A stretch of DNA of 64,000 nt, from NCBI RefSeq assembly GCF_000399685.1, contig NZ_KB976987.1:1441184-1505183 (forward strand). The letters are read 5' to 3'. Position numbers and translations under genes: made by a program. Positions within the stretch are counted from its first letter, which is position 1. Each line of letters opens with the position of its first letter. Below the pieces are notes generated by a model. The model was not told where the DNA came from and ran no database searches. It saw only the letters and a program-made list of their open reading frames with translations. This stretch comes from Acinetobacter pittii ANC 4050. Lineage in GTDB: Bacteria; Pseudomonadota; Gammaproteobacteria; Pseudomonadales; Moraxellaceae. Shown piece by piece: positions 36,466-46,040 of this stretch.

Positions 36466-37119
36466 TTAGGCTACACGTGCATCGATTAATTCACAGTCTG
36501 TGACTGCCTGTAATTCATCAAAACTTAAGCCTTCCACCATTTCCGTGACATAAGCTTTTTGGTCTTTGAGTTCAATAATGCATAAATCGGTATAAATACG
36601 ATTTACACACTGCTCACCTGTCATTGGATAGCTCAGTTCTTTTACAATTTTGGACTCACCTTTTTTGGTGACATGTTCCATATAGACATAAATTGTTTTA
36701 GCACCGACTGCCAAATCCATAGCACCGCCAACTGCGGGTACATCATCTGCTTTACCGGTATGCCAGTTTGCTAAGTCTCCATTTACCGCAACTTGGAATG
36801 CCCCAATCACACAAATGTCCAAATGACCGCCACGCATAATGTCAAACGAGTCACCATGATGCATAAAGCATCCACCATCTAATAAAGTGACAAGTTCTTT
36901 TCCGGCATTCACTAAGTCTTCATCTTCCTCACCCGGTTGTGGTGGTGGACCAAAAGCCAAGACACCATTTTCCGAATGTAAAAAGATTTCTTTGTCTTTT
37001 GGCAAAAATTTAGCAACGTTGGTCGGTAAGCCAATGCCTAAATTGACATAAGAACCTTCCGGAATGTCATTAGCAATGAGTTTGGCAATATCTTCACGAG
37101 AACGCTTTTGAACTGACAT
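36466..37119 (-). CDS. dcaJ: 3-oxoadipate/dicarboxylate CoA-transferase subunit B
   Basis: About 217 residues, the beta chain of a class I CoA-transferase. The motif SENGVLAFGP (with the catalytic Glu that forms the acyl anhydride) is visible near residue 50. The start is at 37119, sharing one base with the stop of the alpha gene (TAATG). In cluster context it should activate adipate-type dicarboxylates using succinyl-CoA; sequence alone cannot separate it from PcaJ. Confidence 0.88.
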   Translation of the reverse strand: MSVQKRSREDIAKLIANDIPEGSYVNLGIGLPTNVAKFLPKDKEIFLHSENGVLAFGPPPQPGEEDEDLVNAGKELVTLLDGGCFMHHGDSFDIMRGGHLDICVIGAFQVAVNGDLANWHTGKADDVPAVGGAMDLAVGAKTIYVYMEHVTKKGESKIVKELSYPMTGEQCVNRIYTDLCIIELKDQKAYVTEMVEGLSFDELQAVTDCELIDARVA

Positions 37120-37787
37120 TAGATATCTCCTACTTTTACAACGTGCTGAACAAAAATTCCCGGTGTAATAATGCACTCTGGGTCAAGCGTTCCTAGCTCT
37201 ACGGTATCATTCACTTGAACAATTGTGGTCTTAGAGGCTTTTGCCATAATTGGCCCAAAATTGCGGGCTGCTTTGCGGTAAGTTAAATTGCCCCAACGGT
37301 CGGCTTTATCGGCATAAATCAATGCAAAGTCAGCTTCAAGTGGATATTCAAGTACATAATTTTTACCGTTAATAGTTCGTGTTTCTTTACCCTCGGCGAC
37401 TTTGGTGCCATAGCCAGTCGGAGTAAAAATAGCACCTAAACCAGCCCCCGCTGCCTGAATCCGACATGCCAAATTACCTTGTGGAACCAGTTCTAACTCG
37501 ATTTTTCCCGCACGATATAAGTCTTGAAAAACGGTTGATCCAGCAGATTTCGGAAATGAACAAATCATTTTTTTAACACAACCCGCAATAATGAGCTTAG
37601 TTAAACCACGATCACCAGAAGCCGCATTGTTATTTACAATGGTGAGTTCTTTTTTTCCTAAATCAATTAAGGCTTCAATTAATTCAGCAGGTTGCCCCGT
37701 CACACCGAACCCGCCTGTCATGATGGTTGCTCCATCAGGAATCGCTTTTAAAATTGGTTCAATGTCACTGGTGATTTTATTTATCAT
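37119..37787 (-). CDS. dcaI: 3-oxoadipate/dicarboxylate CoA-transferase subunit A
   Basis: A 222-residue alpha chain of the same transferase, with the glycine-rich CoA-binding motif ATIMTGGFGVTGQPAELI (about 20-37). Directly upstream of and coupled to dcaJ, and downstream of dcaK across a short palindromic gap. Confidence 0.88.
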   Translation of the reverse strand: MINKITSDIEPILKAIPDGATIMTGGFGVTGQPAELIEALIDLGKKELTIVNNNAASGDRGLTKLIIAGCVKKMICSFPKSAGSTVFQDLYRAGKIELELVPQGNLACRIQAAGAGLGAIFTPTGYGTKVAEGKETRTINGKNYVLEYPLEADFALIYADKADRWGNLTYRKAARNFGPIMAKASKTTIVQVNDTVELGTLDPECIITPGIFVQHVVKVGDI

Positions 37788-37818
37788 CTCACTTGTCCCT
37801 TTTCATCCTTAATTTAAG

Positions 37819-37838
37819 GTGACAGATTGATCTGTCAC
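37819..37838. other. Inverted repeat in the dcaK-dcaI gap
   Basis: GTGACAGAT-TG-ATCTGTCAC, a perfect 9-bp repeat overlapping the dcaK stop codon. It may be a weak attenuator or mRNA processing hairpin within the operon, or an operator. Confidence 0.5.
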
Positions 37839-39118
37839 TCTGCCTTTTGCGGGTTAAATAGTCGGTCTTTAATAAATAACAATGGAATTACCCCGCAGAT
37901 AAAATAAGCTGCAGCCATTACTAAAAGCCCTAAGCCAATAGAACCATGTTGTGATAGATAACCAATTGTTAATGGAGAGAAAATTGAAAGTACTTTGCCG
38001 ATGTTATAAGCACCACCCACTGCCGAACCACGAATGGAAGTTGGGAAGCTTTCAGTCATATAAGTGGCATTAATTGCGTATGGAATACCGTAAAGGAAAC
38101 CGAAGAACAGCATCATCCATAAAATGTTGGTTGGTGTATTTAAATAAACAATAACTGGAATAAATAAGGCAGTCCCAATGGTTCCGAAGGCGAATACAGC
38201 ACGGCGTCCTAATTTATCGGCAATAATTCCTGCAATCACTTTGGCGAACATCATAATCAGGAAAGTACCGACCATATACATGGCCATTTCTTTAAACTTG
38301 ATACCAAGATCAGACTCTAAATAAGCTGGTAACCAGTTACTTACGCCGTAATAACCGAACTGCAATGCACCAGTACTAATTATCCAAAGAACAAACATGG
38401 TGCCATGTTTCTTATCTCTTAAAATTTCAAGATATGGATTTTGACGTTTTTTAGGCTGGTTACTTTGAGCGACTTCTAACGCTTTTAATTGACGAGATTT
38501 TTTCCAAGACTCTGGTTCAGGTACACAAAAGTGCATCAAAATTGACAACACTACAGGAGTAATCGCAATCCAATACAGGAAACGCCAGCCATGTTCAGGA
38601 ATAATATGTCCTGCTAATAAAGTCGCTAGCAAAGAACCCAAGGTATAACCTGTCATGAGCGTAGCCAGAACAGTTGAGCGATGTTTGGTTGGCACCATTT
38701 CAGACATTAAAATATTACAAGCAATATAGAGCGCACCTAAGCCCATCGCTCCAAAGGTTCTTAAAACTGCAAATTGCATATAAGAATCAGCAAAACCCAG
38801 TGCACTGGTTAAAACTGAAGAATAAGCAATAAAGAACACAATGATGCGAACTCGCCCAAAACGGTCACACGCCCAGCCACCAATCAGACCACCTATAGCC
38901 GATCCAAAAAGCGTTAAGCTACCTAGTGTTCCAGCTTGTACCCCCGTCAAATGAAATTCTGTTTTAAGACTGGTCAGGCTTAATGCCAAAAACCCTAAGT
39001 CTGCCCCATCACACAACAATGTTAAAAAAGCGAATATAAATGCGGTAATCCAAATTTTTTTTGGTGTCTGGATAGCTTCACTGCTAGCCGTATTTTGCGT
39101 AACTGTTTCTGTTGTCAT
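37835..39118 (-). CDS. dcaK: MFS dicarboxylate transporter
   Basis: About 427 residues, 12 predicted helices, AAHS-like (first helix FLTLLCDGADLGFLALSL, loop motif GGWACDRFGRVRII). The start at 39118 gives proper spacing from GAGG; earlier Met codons at 39124 and 39160 are worse. It lies between dcaA and dcaI as in the known dca cluster and should import dicarboxylates. A paralogue, also downstream of an acyl-CoA dehydrogenase, is at 53193. Confidence 0.87.
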   Translation of the reverse strand: MTTETVTQNTASSEAIQTPKKIWITAFIFAFLTLLCDGADLGFLALSLTSLKTEFHLTGVQAGTLGSLTLFGSAIGGLIGGWACDRFGRVRIIVFFIAYSSVLTSALGFADSYMQFAVLRTFGAMGLGALYIACNILMSEMVPTKHRSTVLATLMTGYTLGSLLATLLAGHIIPEHGWRFLYWIAITPVVLSILMHFCVPEPESWKKSRQLKALEVAQSNQPKKRQNPYLEILRDKKHGTMFVLWIISTGALQFGYYGVSNWLPAYLESDLGIKFKEMAMYMVGTFLIMMFAKVIAGIIADKLGRRAVFAFGTIGTALFIPVIVYLNTPTNILWMMLFFGFLYGIPYAINATYMTESFPTSIRGSAVGGAYNIGKVLSIFSPLTIGYLSQHGSIGLGLLVMAAAYFICGVIPLLFIKDRLFNPQKAE

Positions 39119-39176
39119 ATCCATATCCTCAGAAGGAACATGAGGCATCCAATGCCTCATGGCATTTGATTTTTTA

Positions 39177-40331
39177 TTAGGCTGTAGCTTCCCTAATCAT
39201 ATTTTTGGCAATAATAATTTGTTGAACTTGTGTGGTTCCTTCATAGAGACGGAACAAACGGACATCGCGATAAAAACGTTCAATGGCATATTCACTGATA
39301 TAGCCTGCGCCACCGTGAATCTGTACACAGCGGTCGGCAACGCGGCCACACATTTCGGTCGCAAACATTTTTGCGCAAGATGCCTCTGTACTAATGTTTT
39401 CACCATTATCACGGCGGCGGGCTGCATCTAAAACCATACATTTAGCCGCATAAATTTCGGCTTTTGAGTCAGCAAGCATGGCTTGAATCAGCTGGAAATT
39501 TGCAATAGGCTGACCAAACTGCTTACGTTCAATCGCATAGTGCAATGCGTCGTTTAGCATGCGTTCAGCAACACCCACACTATAGGCACCAATGTGCAAG
39601 CGACCTTTATCAAGCACTTTCATGGCCGTTTTAAAACCGACACCCTCTACCCCACCAATCAATGCAGAAGCAGGTACACGGCAGTTATCAAAAATTACAT
39701 CACAGGTGTGTGAGCCTTTTTGTCCCATTTTTTGGTCAATTTTTCCCAATGTAATACCTGGTGTATTGGCCTCAACTAAAAAAGCTGAAATACCGCCTGA
39801 CCCTTTAATTTCAGGATTGGTTCGCGCCATTACGGTGAAAGTTGCAGCGTGAGGTGCATTGGTAATAAAACGTTTGGTACCGTTTAATACATAAAAATCG
39901 CCATCTTTTACGGCACTAGTTTTTAAAGAAGCCGCATCAGAACCAGATTCAGGCTCGGTTAAACAAAATGAACCAATAATTTCGCCACTTGCGTAACGAG
40001 GTAAATATTTTTGCTTTTGCTCTTCTGTGCCATCAATCAAAATTGCACTTGAGCCAATCCCGTTATTGGTACCAATTAAAGAACGAAAAGCCGGTGAAGT
40101 TTGTCCAAGTTCAAATGCAACTCTGACTTCCTCTTCCATGGTAATGCCTAGGCCACCATATTCTTCGGGAATTGTGAGACCGAACAAACCTAGCTCACGC
40201 ATTTGCTGCACAATGTCATCCGGAATTTTGTCTTTCTCTACCACTTCGTTTTCACGAGGGATCAATTCATTTTTTACAAAATCTCGAATTGTTGAAAGTA
40301 ACTGCTCCAACATCCCTTCATCACGGATCAT
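39177..40331 (-). CDS. dcaA: Acyl-CoA dehydrogenase of dicarboxylate beta-oxidation
   Basis: A 384-residue short-chain-type flavoenzyme. FCLTEPESGSDAASLKTSA and GTKRFITNAPHA form the flavin pocket; catalytic Glu364 lies in LYEGTTQVQQ. It would introduce the trans double bond into adipyl-CoA-like substrates. AAAGGGAGATCACAG precedes the start. First gene of the leftward dcaAKIJP transcript. Its 3' part contains a 209-bp stretch identical at DNA level to the paralogue at 51980-53131. Confidence 0.92.
   Translation of the reverse strand: MIRDEGMLEQLLSTIRDFVKNELIPRENEVVEKDKIPDDIVQQMRELGLFGLTIPEEYGGLGITMEEEVRVAFELGQTSPAFRSLIGTNNGIGSSAILIDGTEEQKQKYLPRYASGEIIGSFCLTEPESGSDAASLKTSAVKDGDFYVLNGTKRFITNAPHAATFTVMARTNPEIKGSGGISAFLVEANTPGITLGKIDQKMGQKGSHTCDVIFDNCRVPASALIGGVEGVGFKTAMKVLDKGRLHIGAYSVGVAERMLNDALHYAIERKQFGQPIANFQLIQAMLADSKAEIYAAKCMVLDAARRRDNGENISTEASCAKMFATEMCGRVADRCVQIHGGAGYISEYAIERFYRDVRLFRLYEGTTQVQQIIIAKNMIREATA
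39262..39470. repeat. 209-bp perfect inverted duplicate (copy 1, in dcaA)
   Basis: The reverse complement of this tract equals 52841-53049 base for base, including all third codon positions, whereas flanking DNA of the two genes differs. Confidence 0.95.
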
Positions 40332-40475
40332 CTGTGATCTCCCTTTTTATGTATTTCCATCGTACCCATCAGCCATCTCCAGCTTGTCTGGATACCATGT
40401 TTTAAATCTTGTTTACTGCGGATGTGTTTCATAGTACGAGAACGAAAATACAAATTTCAAGCTTTTTTGAAAATT

Positions 40476-40494
40476 AATTTCGTTAAACGAAATT
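40476..40494. promoter_or_regulatory. IclR-type operator candidate in dcaA-dcaE divergent region
   Basis: AATTTCGTT-A-AACGAAATT is a perfect 9-1-9 palindrome in the 300-bp region between dcaA and dcaE. It shares the TTTCG-N5-CGAAA form with other sites in this window near the two IclR genes. Confidence 0.65.
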
Positions 40495-40642
40495 TAAAAA
40501 CACACCATTACGGAATATCAAATACTTAGCTTATTTAATAAATCCTAATTGCTCTAATGGACTAAATAAGACTTGAAATAAATTCCAAAATAAGCATCAT
40601 AAAAGGAATATAGTTTTGATATGCGAAACAAGGAATTCAAAA

Positions 40643-41431
40643 ATGAGTGTATTAACAGGGAATAATTTCGTAGAAGTCGACTTTTCTATTCAAAAAATAG
40701 CGATTGTAAAAATTAACCGACCTGAAGCAAAAAATGCACTGAATACAGAGGTTCGCAAACAATTAGCACAAGCTTTTACCGAATTAAGTTTTAACGATGA
40801 GATCAATGCAGTTGTGCTCACAGGTGGTGAGGAAGTCTTTGCGGCAGGTGCTGATTTAAAAGAAATGGCAACCGCAACTTCAACTGAAATGTTATTAAGA
40901 CACACTGAACGTTATTGGAATGCGATTGCTCAGTGCCCTAAACCCGTGATTGCTGCTGTAAATGGTTATGCATTAGGGGGTGGCTGCGAACTTGCAATGC
41001 ACGCTGACATTATTATTGCAGGTAAAGGCGCAACCTTTGGTCAACCGGAAATTAAAGTCGGTTTAATGCCAGGTGCTGGTGGGACACAACGTTTATTCCG
41101 TGCGGTTGGTAAATTTCATGCCATGCGCATGATTATGACGGGTGCTATGGTGAAAGCCGAAGAAGCTTATATCATCGGTCTTGTTTCACAAGTCACAGAA
41201 GACGACCAAACCATTCCAACTGCGATTCAAATGGCACAGAGCCTCGCAAAAATGCCTCCTATTGCCCTGCAACAAATTAAAGAAGTTGCACTCATGAGCG
41301 AAGACGTGCCATTAAATGCAGGCTTAACTCTAGAACGAAAATCATTCCAGTTACTGTTTTCTACCGAAGATAAAAATGAAGGCGTTCAAGCTTTTATTGA
41401 AAAACGTAAACCGTCTTATCAAGGTAAATAA
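40643..41431 (+). CDS. dcaE: Enoyl-CoA hydratase of dicarboxylate beta-oxidation
   Basis: About 262 residues, crotonase fold. Oxyanion/active-site segments VFAAGADLKEMA and NGYALGGGCELAMHAD; catalytic Glu in GQPEIKVGLMPGAGGTQR, second Glu nearby as in hydratases. Start at 40643 behind AAGGAATTC; the upstream TTG at 40616 lacks a ribosome site. First gene of the rightward dcaECHF operon; hydrates 2,3-dehydroadipyl-CoA by context. Confidence 0.9.
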   Translation: MSVLTGNNFVEVDFSIQKIAIVKINRPEAKNALNTEVRKQLAQAFTELSFNDEINAVVLTGGEEVFAAGADLKEMATATSTEMLLRHTERYWNAIAQCPKPVIAAVNGYALGGGCELAMHADIIIAGKGATFGQPEIKVGLMPGAGGTQRLFRAVGKFHAMRMIMTGAMVKAEEAYIIGLVSQVTEDDQTIPTAIQMAQSLAKMPPIALQQIKEVALMSEDVPLNAGLTLERKSFQLLFSTEDKNEGVQAFIEKRKPSYQGK

Positions 41432-41460
41432 TTTAAAACGATAATAACAAAGGAATGAAA

Positions 41461-42222
41461 ATGAGTAGAAAAGTATTAATTAGTGCAGGTGGTTCAGGGA
41501 TTGGACGATACATTGCTGAAGTCTTTTTAAACAATCATGATGAAGTTTTCGTTTGTGATATTAGTGCTAAAAGCCTAGAACAATTACAACAAGATTATCC
41601 TAAGCTGCATATACATACGTGTGATTTGGCTGATCATGAGCAAATTAAACTCATGTTTAATGAAGCAGTTCAGAAACTTGGCGGTATTGATATTTTAGTC
41701 AATAACACCGGCATCTCAGGCCCGACTGTTGCCGCAGATGAACTAAGTTTTGATGATTGGAACACGGTGATTAATTTAAACCTGAATAGTACTTTTTTAA
41801 TTACCCAGTTAGCCATTCCCTATTTAAAAAAAGCACAAGCAGGCGTAATTATAAATATGTCGTCTATTGCCGGCCGCTTAGGTTATCCATACCGATTGGC
41901 TTATTCCACTTCAAAATGGGGGCTGATTGGTTTTACCAAAACGCTTTCTATGGAACTCGGTGCAGACAATATTCGAGTTAACGCTATTCTTCCGGGTGCA
42001 GTAGATGGTGATCGAGTTCAACGTGTATTACAGGCCCGTGCCGATGTAGCGCATACCTCACTTGAAGAAGTGACTCAAAACGCACTGAAAAATCAGTCGC
42101 TCAAATATTTTGTAAATCCAAAGCATATTGCAGATTTATGCCTATTTATAGCCTCAGATAGTGGTCGCTCAATTTCAGGACAAATCTTACCCATTGATGG
42201 TGATAAACAATGCTTAAGCTAA
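41461..42222 (+). CDS. dcaC: SDR family oxidoreductase in dca operon
   Basis: About 253 residues. Cofactor motif SAGGSGIGRYIAE, variant NNTG in place of NNAG, and catalytic SS/Tyr/Lys in SSIAGRLGYPYRLAYSTSK. The C-terminus SISGQILPIDGD is typical. Start at 41461 behind AAAGGAATGAAA. Its role is not obvious because a separate 3-hydroxyacyl-CoA dehydrogenase follows; it may handle hydroxy- or oxo-acids of other chain length. Gene name by position only. Confidence 0.82.
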   Translation: MSRKVLISAGGSGIGRYIAEVFLNNHDEVFVCDISAKSLEQLQQDYPKLHIHTCDLADHEQIKLMFNEAVQKLGGIDILVNNTGISGPTVAADELSFDDWNTVINLNLNSTFLITQLAIPYLKKAQAGVIINMSSIAGRLGYPYRLAYSTSKWGLIGFTKTLSMELGADNIRVNAILPGAVDGDRVQRVLQARADVAHTSLEEVTQNALKNQSLKYFVNPKHIADLCLFIASDSGRSISGQILPIDGDKQCLS

Positions 42223-42283
42223 ATCACCCCACCCTATTTTTCCGTTTAATTTCAAATATAGATTAATTATCAGGATGATCGAC

Positions 42284-43807
42284 ATGACTTATGATATTAA
42301 AAGCATGGCTGTGATTGGTGTCGGTATTATGGGCAGTGGTATTGCTCAAATTGCGGCGCAGTCAGGTCATACTACTTATTTATATGATGCCAAAGCAGGC
42401 GCAGCAGAACAGGCTAAAGAAAAACTAGCTGCCACATTTCAAAAGTTAGTCGACAAAAATAAAATTACATCTGAGCAAGCAGCAGCGGCAAATAACCATT
42501 TAATTGTTGCTCAGCAAATTGACGATTTAAAAAATTGCGACCTTATTGTAGAAGCAATTATTGAACGTCTCGATATCAAACAAAGTTTGATGCAACAGCT
42601 TGAGGACATTGTTTCAGAAAACACCATTTTAGCCTCAAACACCTCTTCTCTTTCTATTACAGCCATTGCGGCAAACTGCAAAAAGCCTGAGCGTGTTGTG
42701 GGTTATCACTTTTTTAACCCAGTTCCACTCATGAAAGTAGTCGAAGTCATTCGTGGTTTAAAAACTGACCCACTTATTATTGATGCTTTAAATGATCTGT
42801 CTCGTGCATTTGGTCATCGCCCTGTTGTTGCGAAGGACACCCCTGGATTTATTATTAATCACGCTGGCCGAGCTTATGGAACCGAAGCGCTTAAAATTTT
42901 AAATGAAAACGTCTGTGACATCAGTGAAATTGACCGAATTTTACGTGATGGCGTTGGTTTTAGAATGGGTCCTTTTGAATTACTCGATTTAACTGGCCTT
43001 GATGTTTCTCATCCTGTGATGGAGTCGATTTATCACCAATACTATGAAGAAGCCCGCTACAAACCAAACCCGCTGACCAAACAAATGCTAGATGCCAAAC
43101 AACTTGGACGTAAAGTTAATCAAGGTTTTTATAACTATGAAACTGGTTCAAAAACAGGTGAACAACCTGCCAAGTTTGTAGAGCGTTTAACGCAATATCC
43201 AAAAGTTTGGATTGCGGCAGATTTCTTAGACGATAAAAAACAGCTTGAAGATTATTTAACTCAGCAAAATATTGACCTAGACACCAACCCCGAACCTCAA
43301 ACAGATAGTTTATGTTTACTCGCTTGCTACGGTGAAGACACAACCCAAGCGGCAATCCGCCTAGGGATTAACCCAGAACAAGCTGTTGCTATCGACATGC
43401 TTTATGGCATTGCAAAGCACCGCACCTTGATGCCTTCACTTGTTACCAAACCTGAATACCGACAAGCCGCTCACTCTATTTTCAATCTAGATGGAAATCT
43501 GGTGAGCATGATTAATGAAAGTATGGGCTTTGTTGCTCAGCGTGTTTTAGCGATGGTGATTAATCTAGGCTGTGATATTGCCCAGCAAAATGTTGCCACG
43601 GTAGATGACATTAATGCCGCGGTGCGTCTTGGTTTAGGTTATCCGTTTGGACCAATTGAATGGGGCGATCAAGTCGGTAGCGAAAAAATCTTACTCATTC
43701 TGAACCATATAACAGCACTTACGCATGACCCGCGCTATCGCCCTAGTCCGTGGTTACAGCGTCGTGTCGCACTTCATTTACCTCTTACTTTTACTCACGA
43801 GTCTTGA
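42284..43807 (+). CDS. dcaH: 3-hydroxyadipyl-CoA dehydrogenase (PaaH-like)
   Basis: About 507 residues. Rossmann motif VIGVGIMGSGIAQIAAQSGH near the N-terminus, then GYHFFNPVPLMKVVEVI with the catalytic His and KDTPGFIINHAGRAYG. A duplicated C-terminal dimerisation domain (about 300-500) is the layout of PaaH/HbdA-like long enzymes. Start at 42284 fits CAGGATGATCGAC; an ATG at 42275 overlaps that site. Oxidises 3-hydroxyadipyl-CoA to 3-oxoadipyl-CoA with NAD. Confidence 0.92.
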   Translation: MTYDIKSMAVIGVGIMGSGIAQIAAQSGHTTYLYDAKAGAAEQAKEKLAATFQKLVDKNKITSEQAAAANNHLIVAQQIDDLKNCDLIVEAIIERLDIKQSLMQQLEDIVSENTILASNTSSLSITAIAANCKKPERVVGYHFFNPVPLMKVVEVIRGLKTDPLIIDALNDLSRAFGHRPVVAKDTPGFIINHAGRAYGTEALKILNENVCDISEIDRILRDGVGFRMGPFELLDLTGLDVSHPVMESIYHQYYEEARYKPNPLTKQMLDAKQLGRKVNQGFYNYETGSKTGEQPAKFVERLTQYPKVWIAADFLDDKKQLEDYLTQQNIDLDTNPEPQTDSLCLLACYGEDTTQAAIRLGINPEQAVAIDMLYGIAKHRTLMPSLVTKPEYRQAAHSIFNLDGNLVSMINESMGFVAQRVLAMVINLGCDIAQQNVATVDDINAAVRLGLGYPFGPIEWGDQVGSEKILLILNHITALTHDPRYRPSPWLQRRVALHLPLTFTHES

Positions 43808-43821
43808 AAAGGAATTTCTCA

Positions 43822-45027
43822 ATGTTAAATGCATATATTTATGATGGTTTACGCAGTCCATTTGGCCGTCATGCAGGTGAACTTGCCTCAATTCGTCCTG
43901 ATGATTTAGCCGCAACCGTCATTCAAAAGTTGCTTGAAAAAACTGGTGTGCCGGGAGCGGATATTGAAGATGTGATTTTAGGCGACACCAACCAAGCGGG
44001 TGAAGATAGTCGTAATGTGGCGAGAAATGCCCTGTTACTTGCAGGTTTACCTGTCACTGTACCGGGCCAGACGGTAAACCGCCTATGTGCTAGTGGTTTA
44101 GGTGCTGTGATTGATTCAGCACGTGCCATTACTTGTGGTGAAGGCGAACTCTATATCGCAGGTGGTGTAGAAAGTATGTCTCGCGCACCTTTTGTAATGG
44201 GTAAAGCCGAAAGTGCTTATAGCCGTGATGCAAAAATTTATGACACCACCATTGGATCTCGTTTTCCAAATAAAAAAATTATTGCTCAGTACGGCGGACA
44301 TTCAATGCCTGAAACGGGTGATAACGTTGCTGCTGACTTTGGTATTACCCGCGAGCAAGCTGATTTATTTGCAGCTCAATCACAAGCCAAATATCAAAAA
44401 GCCAAAGAAGAAGGTTTCTTTGCCGATGAAATTACTCCAATTGAAGTTTTTCAAGGCAAAAAATTACCGCCTAAACTCGTTTCAGAAGATGAACACCCTC
44501 GCCCAAGCTCAACTGTTGAAGCACTCACAAAGTTAAAACCTCTATTTGAAGGTGGCGTGGTTACAGCTGGTAATGCCTCAGGGATTAACGACGGTGCAGC
44601 AGCACTTTTGATTGGTTCAGAAGCTGCTGGTCAAAAATATGGCCTAAAACCAATGGCAAAAATCTTATCAGCCGCAGCTGCGGGTATTGAACCGCGCATT
44701 ATGGGTGCAGGCCCGATCGAAGCTATTAAGAAAGCCGTTGCGCGTGCTGGTCTTACTTTAGATGACATGGATATTATTGAAATTAATGAAGCCTTTGCTT
44801 CACAGGTTTTATCTTGTTTAAAAGGCTTAGATGTTGATTTTAATGACCCACGTGTGAACCCAAACGGTGGCGCGATTGCTGTTGGTCATCCACTTGGTGC
44901 ATCTGGCGCTCGTCTTAGCTTAACAGTAGCTCGCGAGTTAATTCGCCGTAAAAAGAAATATGCCGTGGTGAGCCTATGTATTGGTGTAGGTCAAGGTCTT
45001 GCAATGGTGATTGAAAACGTTTCATAA
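43822..45027 (+). CDS. dcaF: 3-oxoadipyl-CoA thiolase
   Basis: 401 residues. Nucleophile Cys89 (NRLCASGLGA), His356 (VGHPLGASGAR) and Cys386 (CIGVGQG) form the thiolase catalytic set. N-terminus YDGLRSPFGRHAGELASIRPDDLAA is characteristic of the PcaF/PaaJ subgroup, cleaving 3-oxoadipyl-CoA to succinyl-CoA and acetyl-CoA. Start at 43822 follows AAAAGGAATTTC, 14 bp after dcaH. A hairpin terminator follows. Confidence 0.94.
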   Translation: MLNAYIYDGLRSPFGRHAGELASIRPDDLAATVIQKLLEKTGVPGADIEDVILGDTNQAGEDSRNVARNALLLAGLPVTVPGQTVNRLCASGLGAVIDSARAITCGEGELYIAGGVESMSRAPFVMGKAESAYSRDAKIYDTTIGSRFPNKKIIAQYGGHSMPETGDNVAADFGITREQADLFAAQSQAKYQKAKEEGFFADEITPIEVFQGKKLPPKLVSEDEHPRPSSTVEALTKLKPLFEGGVVTAGNASGINDGAAALLIGSEAAGQKYGLKPMAKILSAAAAGIEPRIMGAGPIEAIKKAVARAGLTLDDMDIIEINEAFASQVLSCLKGLDVDFNDPRVNPNGGAIAVGHPLGASGARLSLTVARELIRRKKKYAVVSLCIGVGQGLAMVIENVS

Positions 45028-45039
45028 ACTGCACCAGAT

Positions 45040-45080
45040 ATCCATTCATCACAACAGCGCAGTGATGAATGGATTTATTT
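45040..45080 (+). terminator. Terminator after dcaF
   Basis: ATCCATTCATCAC, 9-base loop, GTGATGAATGGAT then TTATTTT: a 13-bp perfect stem separating dcaF from the IclR gene. Confidence 0.85.
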
Positions 45081-45092
45081 TGCAGAGCGAAA
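45078..45092. promoter_or_regulatory. IclR-type operator candidate upstream of IclR gene 1
   Basis: TTTTGCAGAGCGAAA resembles TTTCGCACTGCGAAA near IclR gene 2 at 12 of 15 positions and lies 43 bp before the regulator start, suggesting autoregulation. It adjoins the dcaF terminator. Confidence 0.5.
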
Positions 45093-45134
45093 TATAATGG
45101 CAAAACTATTGCTTTAATTATATTTGAGGATCGA

Positions 45135-45977
45135 ATGTCTCAAAACACGGAAACTGAAAAACCAATAAATTTTGATGAGATACGTTTAGATCCTATTTCG
45201 CATATACATCGGGAAAATAACCCGCAATTTATTGCTTCTTTAGCGCGCGGTTTAGAACTTTTAAGATGCTTTTCTGCAAATAATCAGGTGCTTGGCAACC
45301 AAGAATTAGCAAAAATGACAGGTTTACCGAAACCGACCATTGCACGTATTACCAATACCCTTGTGTCATTAGGTTATTTAAAACAATTGCCTAATTCGAC
45401 TAAATACACACTAGATATTGGTGTCTTATCTTTAGGATACGCAGCATTATCTAACATCTCGATTCGCAATATTGCTCATCAATATATGGAAGAGATGAGT
45501 CAGTATGTTCAAGCACCTGTAGCGATGGCAACGCGTGATCGCTTAAATATGGTGTATATCGATGTTGTGCAAATTGAAACTGCATTAAATATGCGCCGTC
45601 CCATTGGTTCGACTTTGCCAATTCATAGTAGTTCAATGGGCCGAGCATGCTTAGCTGCGACCCCTGAACGTGAACGCAACTTTCTACTTGATGCGTTGAA
45701 ACAAAAGAATCCCGAAAACTGGCCAGCCATAAAACGTTCTTTAGAGCGAGCTTTCCGTGATTACCAAGATTATGGATATTGTTTGTCTTTAGGCGAGTGG
45801 CATAAAGAAGTGAACTCGGTGGCTGTACCTTTAGTCAGCTCCAAACATGGTCTTTATGTTTTTAACTGTGGTGCGCCAAGTTTTCATTTAAATCCGGAAA
45901 AACTTGAAGGTGAAATTGGACCACGTTTAATTCACATGGTGCACAATATTCAAGATGCCTTGAATGAAACGCACTAA
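45135..45977 (+). CDS. IclR family regulator of the dca cluster
   Basis: About 280 residues: N-terminal wHTH (FIASLARGLELLRCFS..., QELAKMTGLPKPTIARITNTL) and C-terminal effector domain (about 110-275) with RDRLNMVYIDVVQ and HSSSMGRACLAATP. This is the PcaU/PcaR/PobR-type subgroup that senses beta-ketoadipate or related acids. Start at 45135 follows GAGGATCGA. Its place beyond dcaF makes it the probable dca regulator. Strongly similar paralogue at 49401. Confidence 0.9.
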   Translation: MSQNTETEKPINFDEIRLDPISHIHRENNPQFIASLARGLELLRCFSANNQVLGNQELAKMTGLPKPTIARITNTLVSLGYLKQLPNSTKYTLDIGVLSLGYAALSNISIRNIAHQYMEEMSQYVQAPVAMATRDRLNMVYIDVVQIETALNMRRPIGSTLPIHSSSMGRACLAATPERERNFLLDALKQKNPENWPAIKRSLERAFRDYQDYGYCLSLGEWHKEVNSVAVPLVSSKHGLYVFNCGAPSFHLNPEKLEGEIGPRLIHMVHNIQDALNETH

Positions 45978-46040
45978 CAATCGTACTTAAAACAGTCATG
46001 GTTGTGTTGATTAAAGTTCCACTTTCATTATGACTAAGGC

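Noticed and set aside
39197..39427. Long open frame antisense-like within dcaA, with a near-identical copy in 52884-53096
   Set aside because: Its similarity in both genes is explained by the identical 209-bp DNA tract; no ribosome site or independent start supports it.
42222..42283. Possible terminator between dcaC and dcaH
   Set aside because: Only an AT-rich stretch is visible without an inverted repeat; the genes are most simply co-transcribed.
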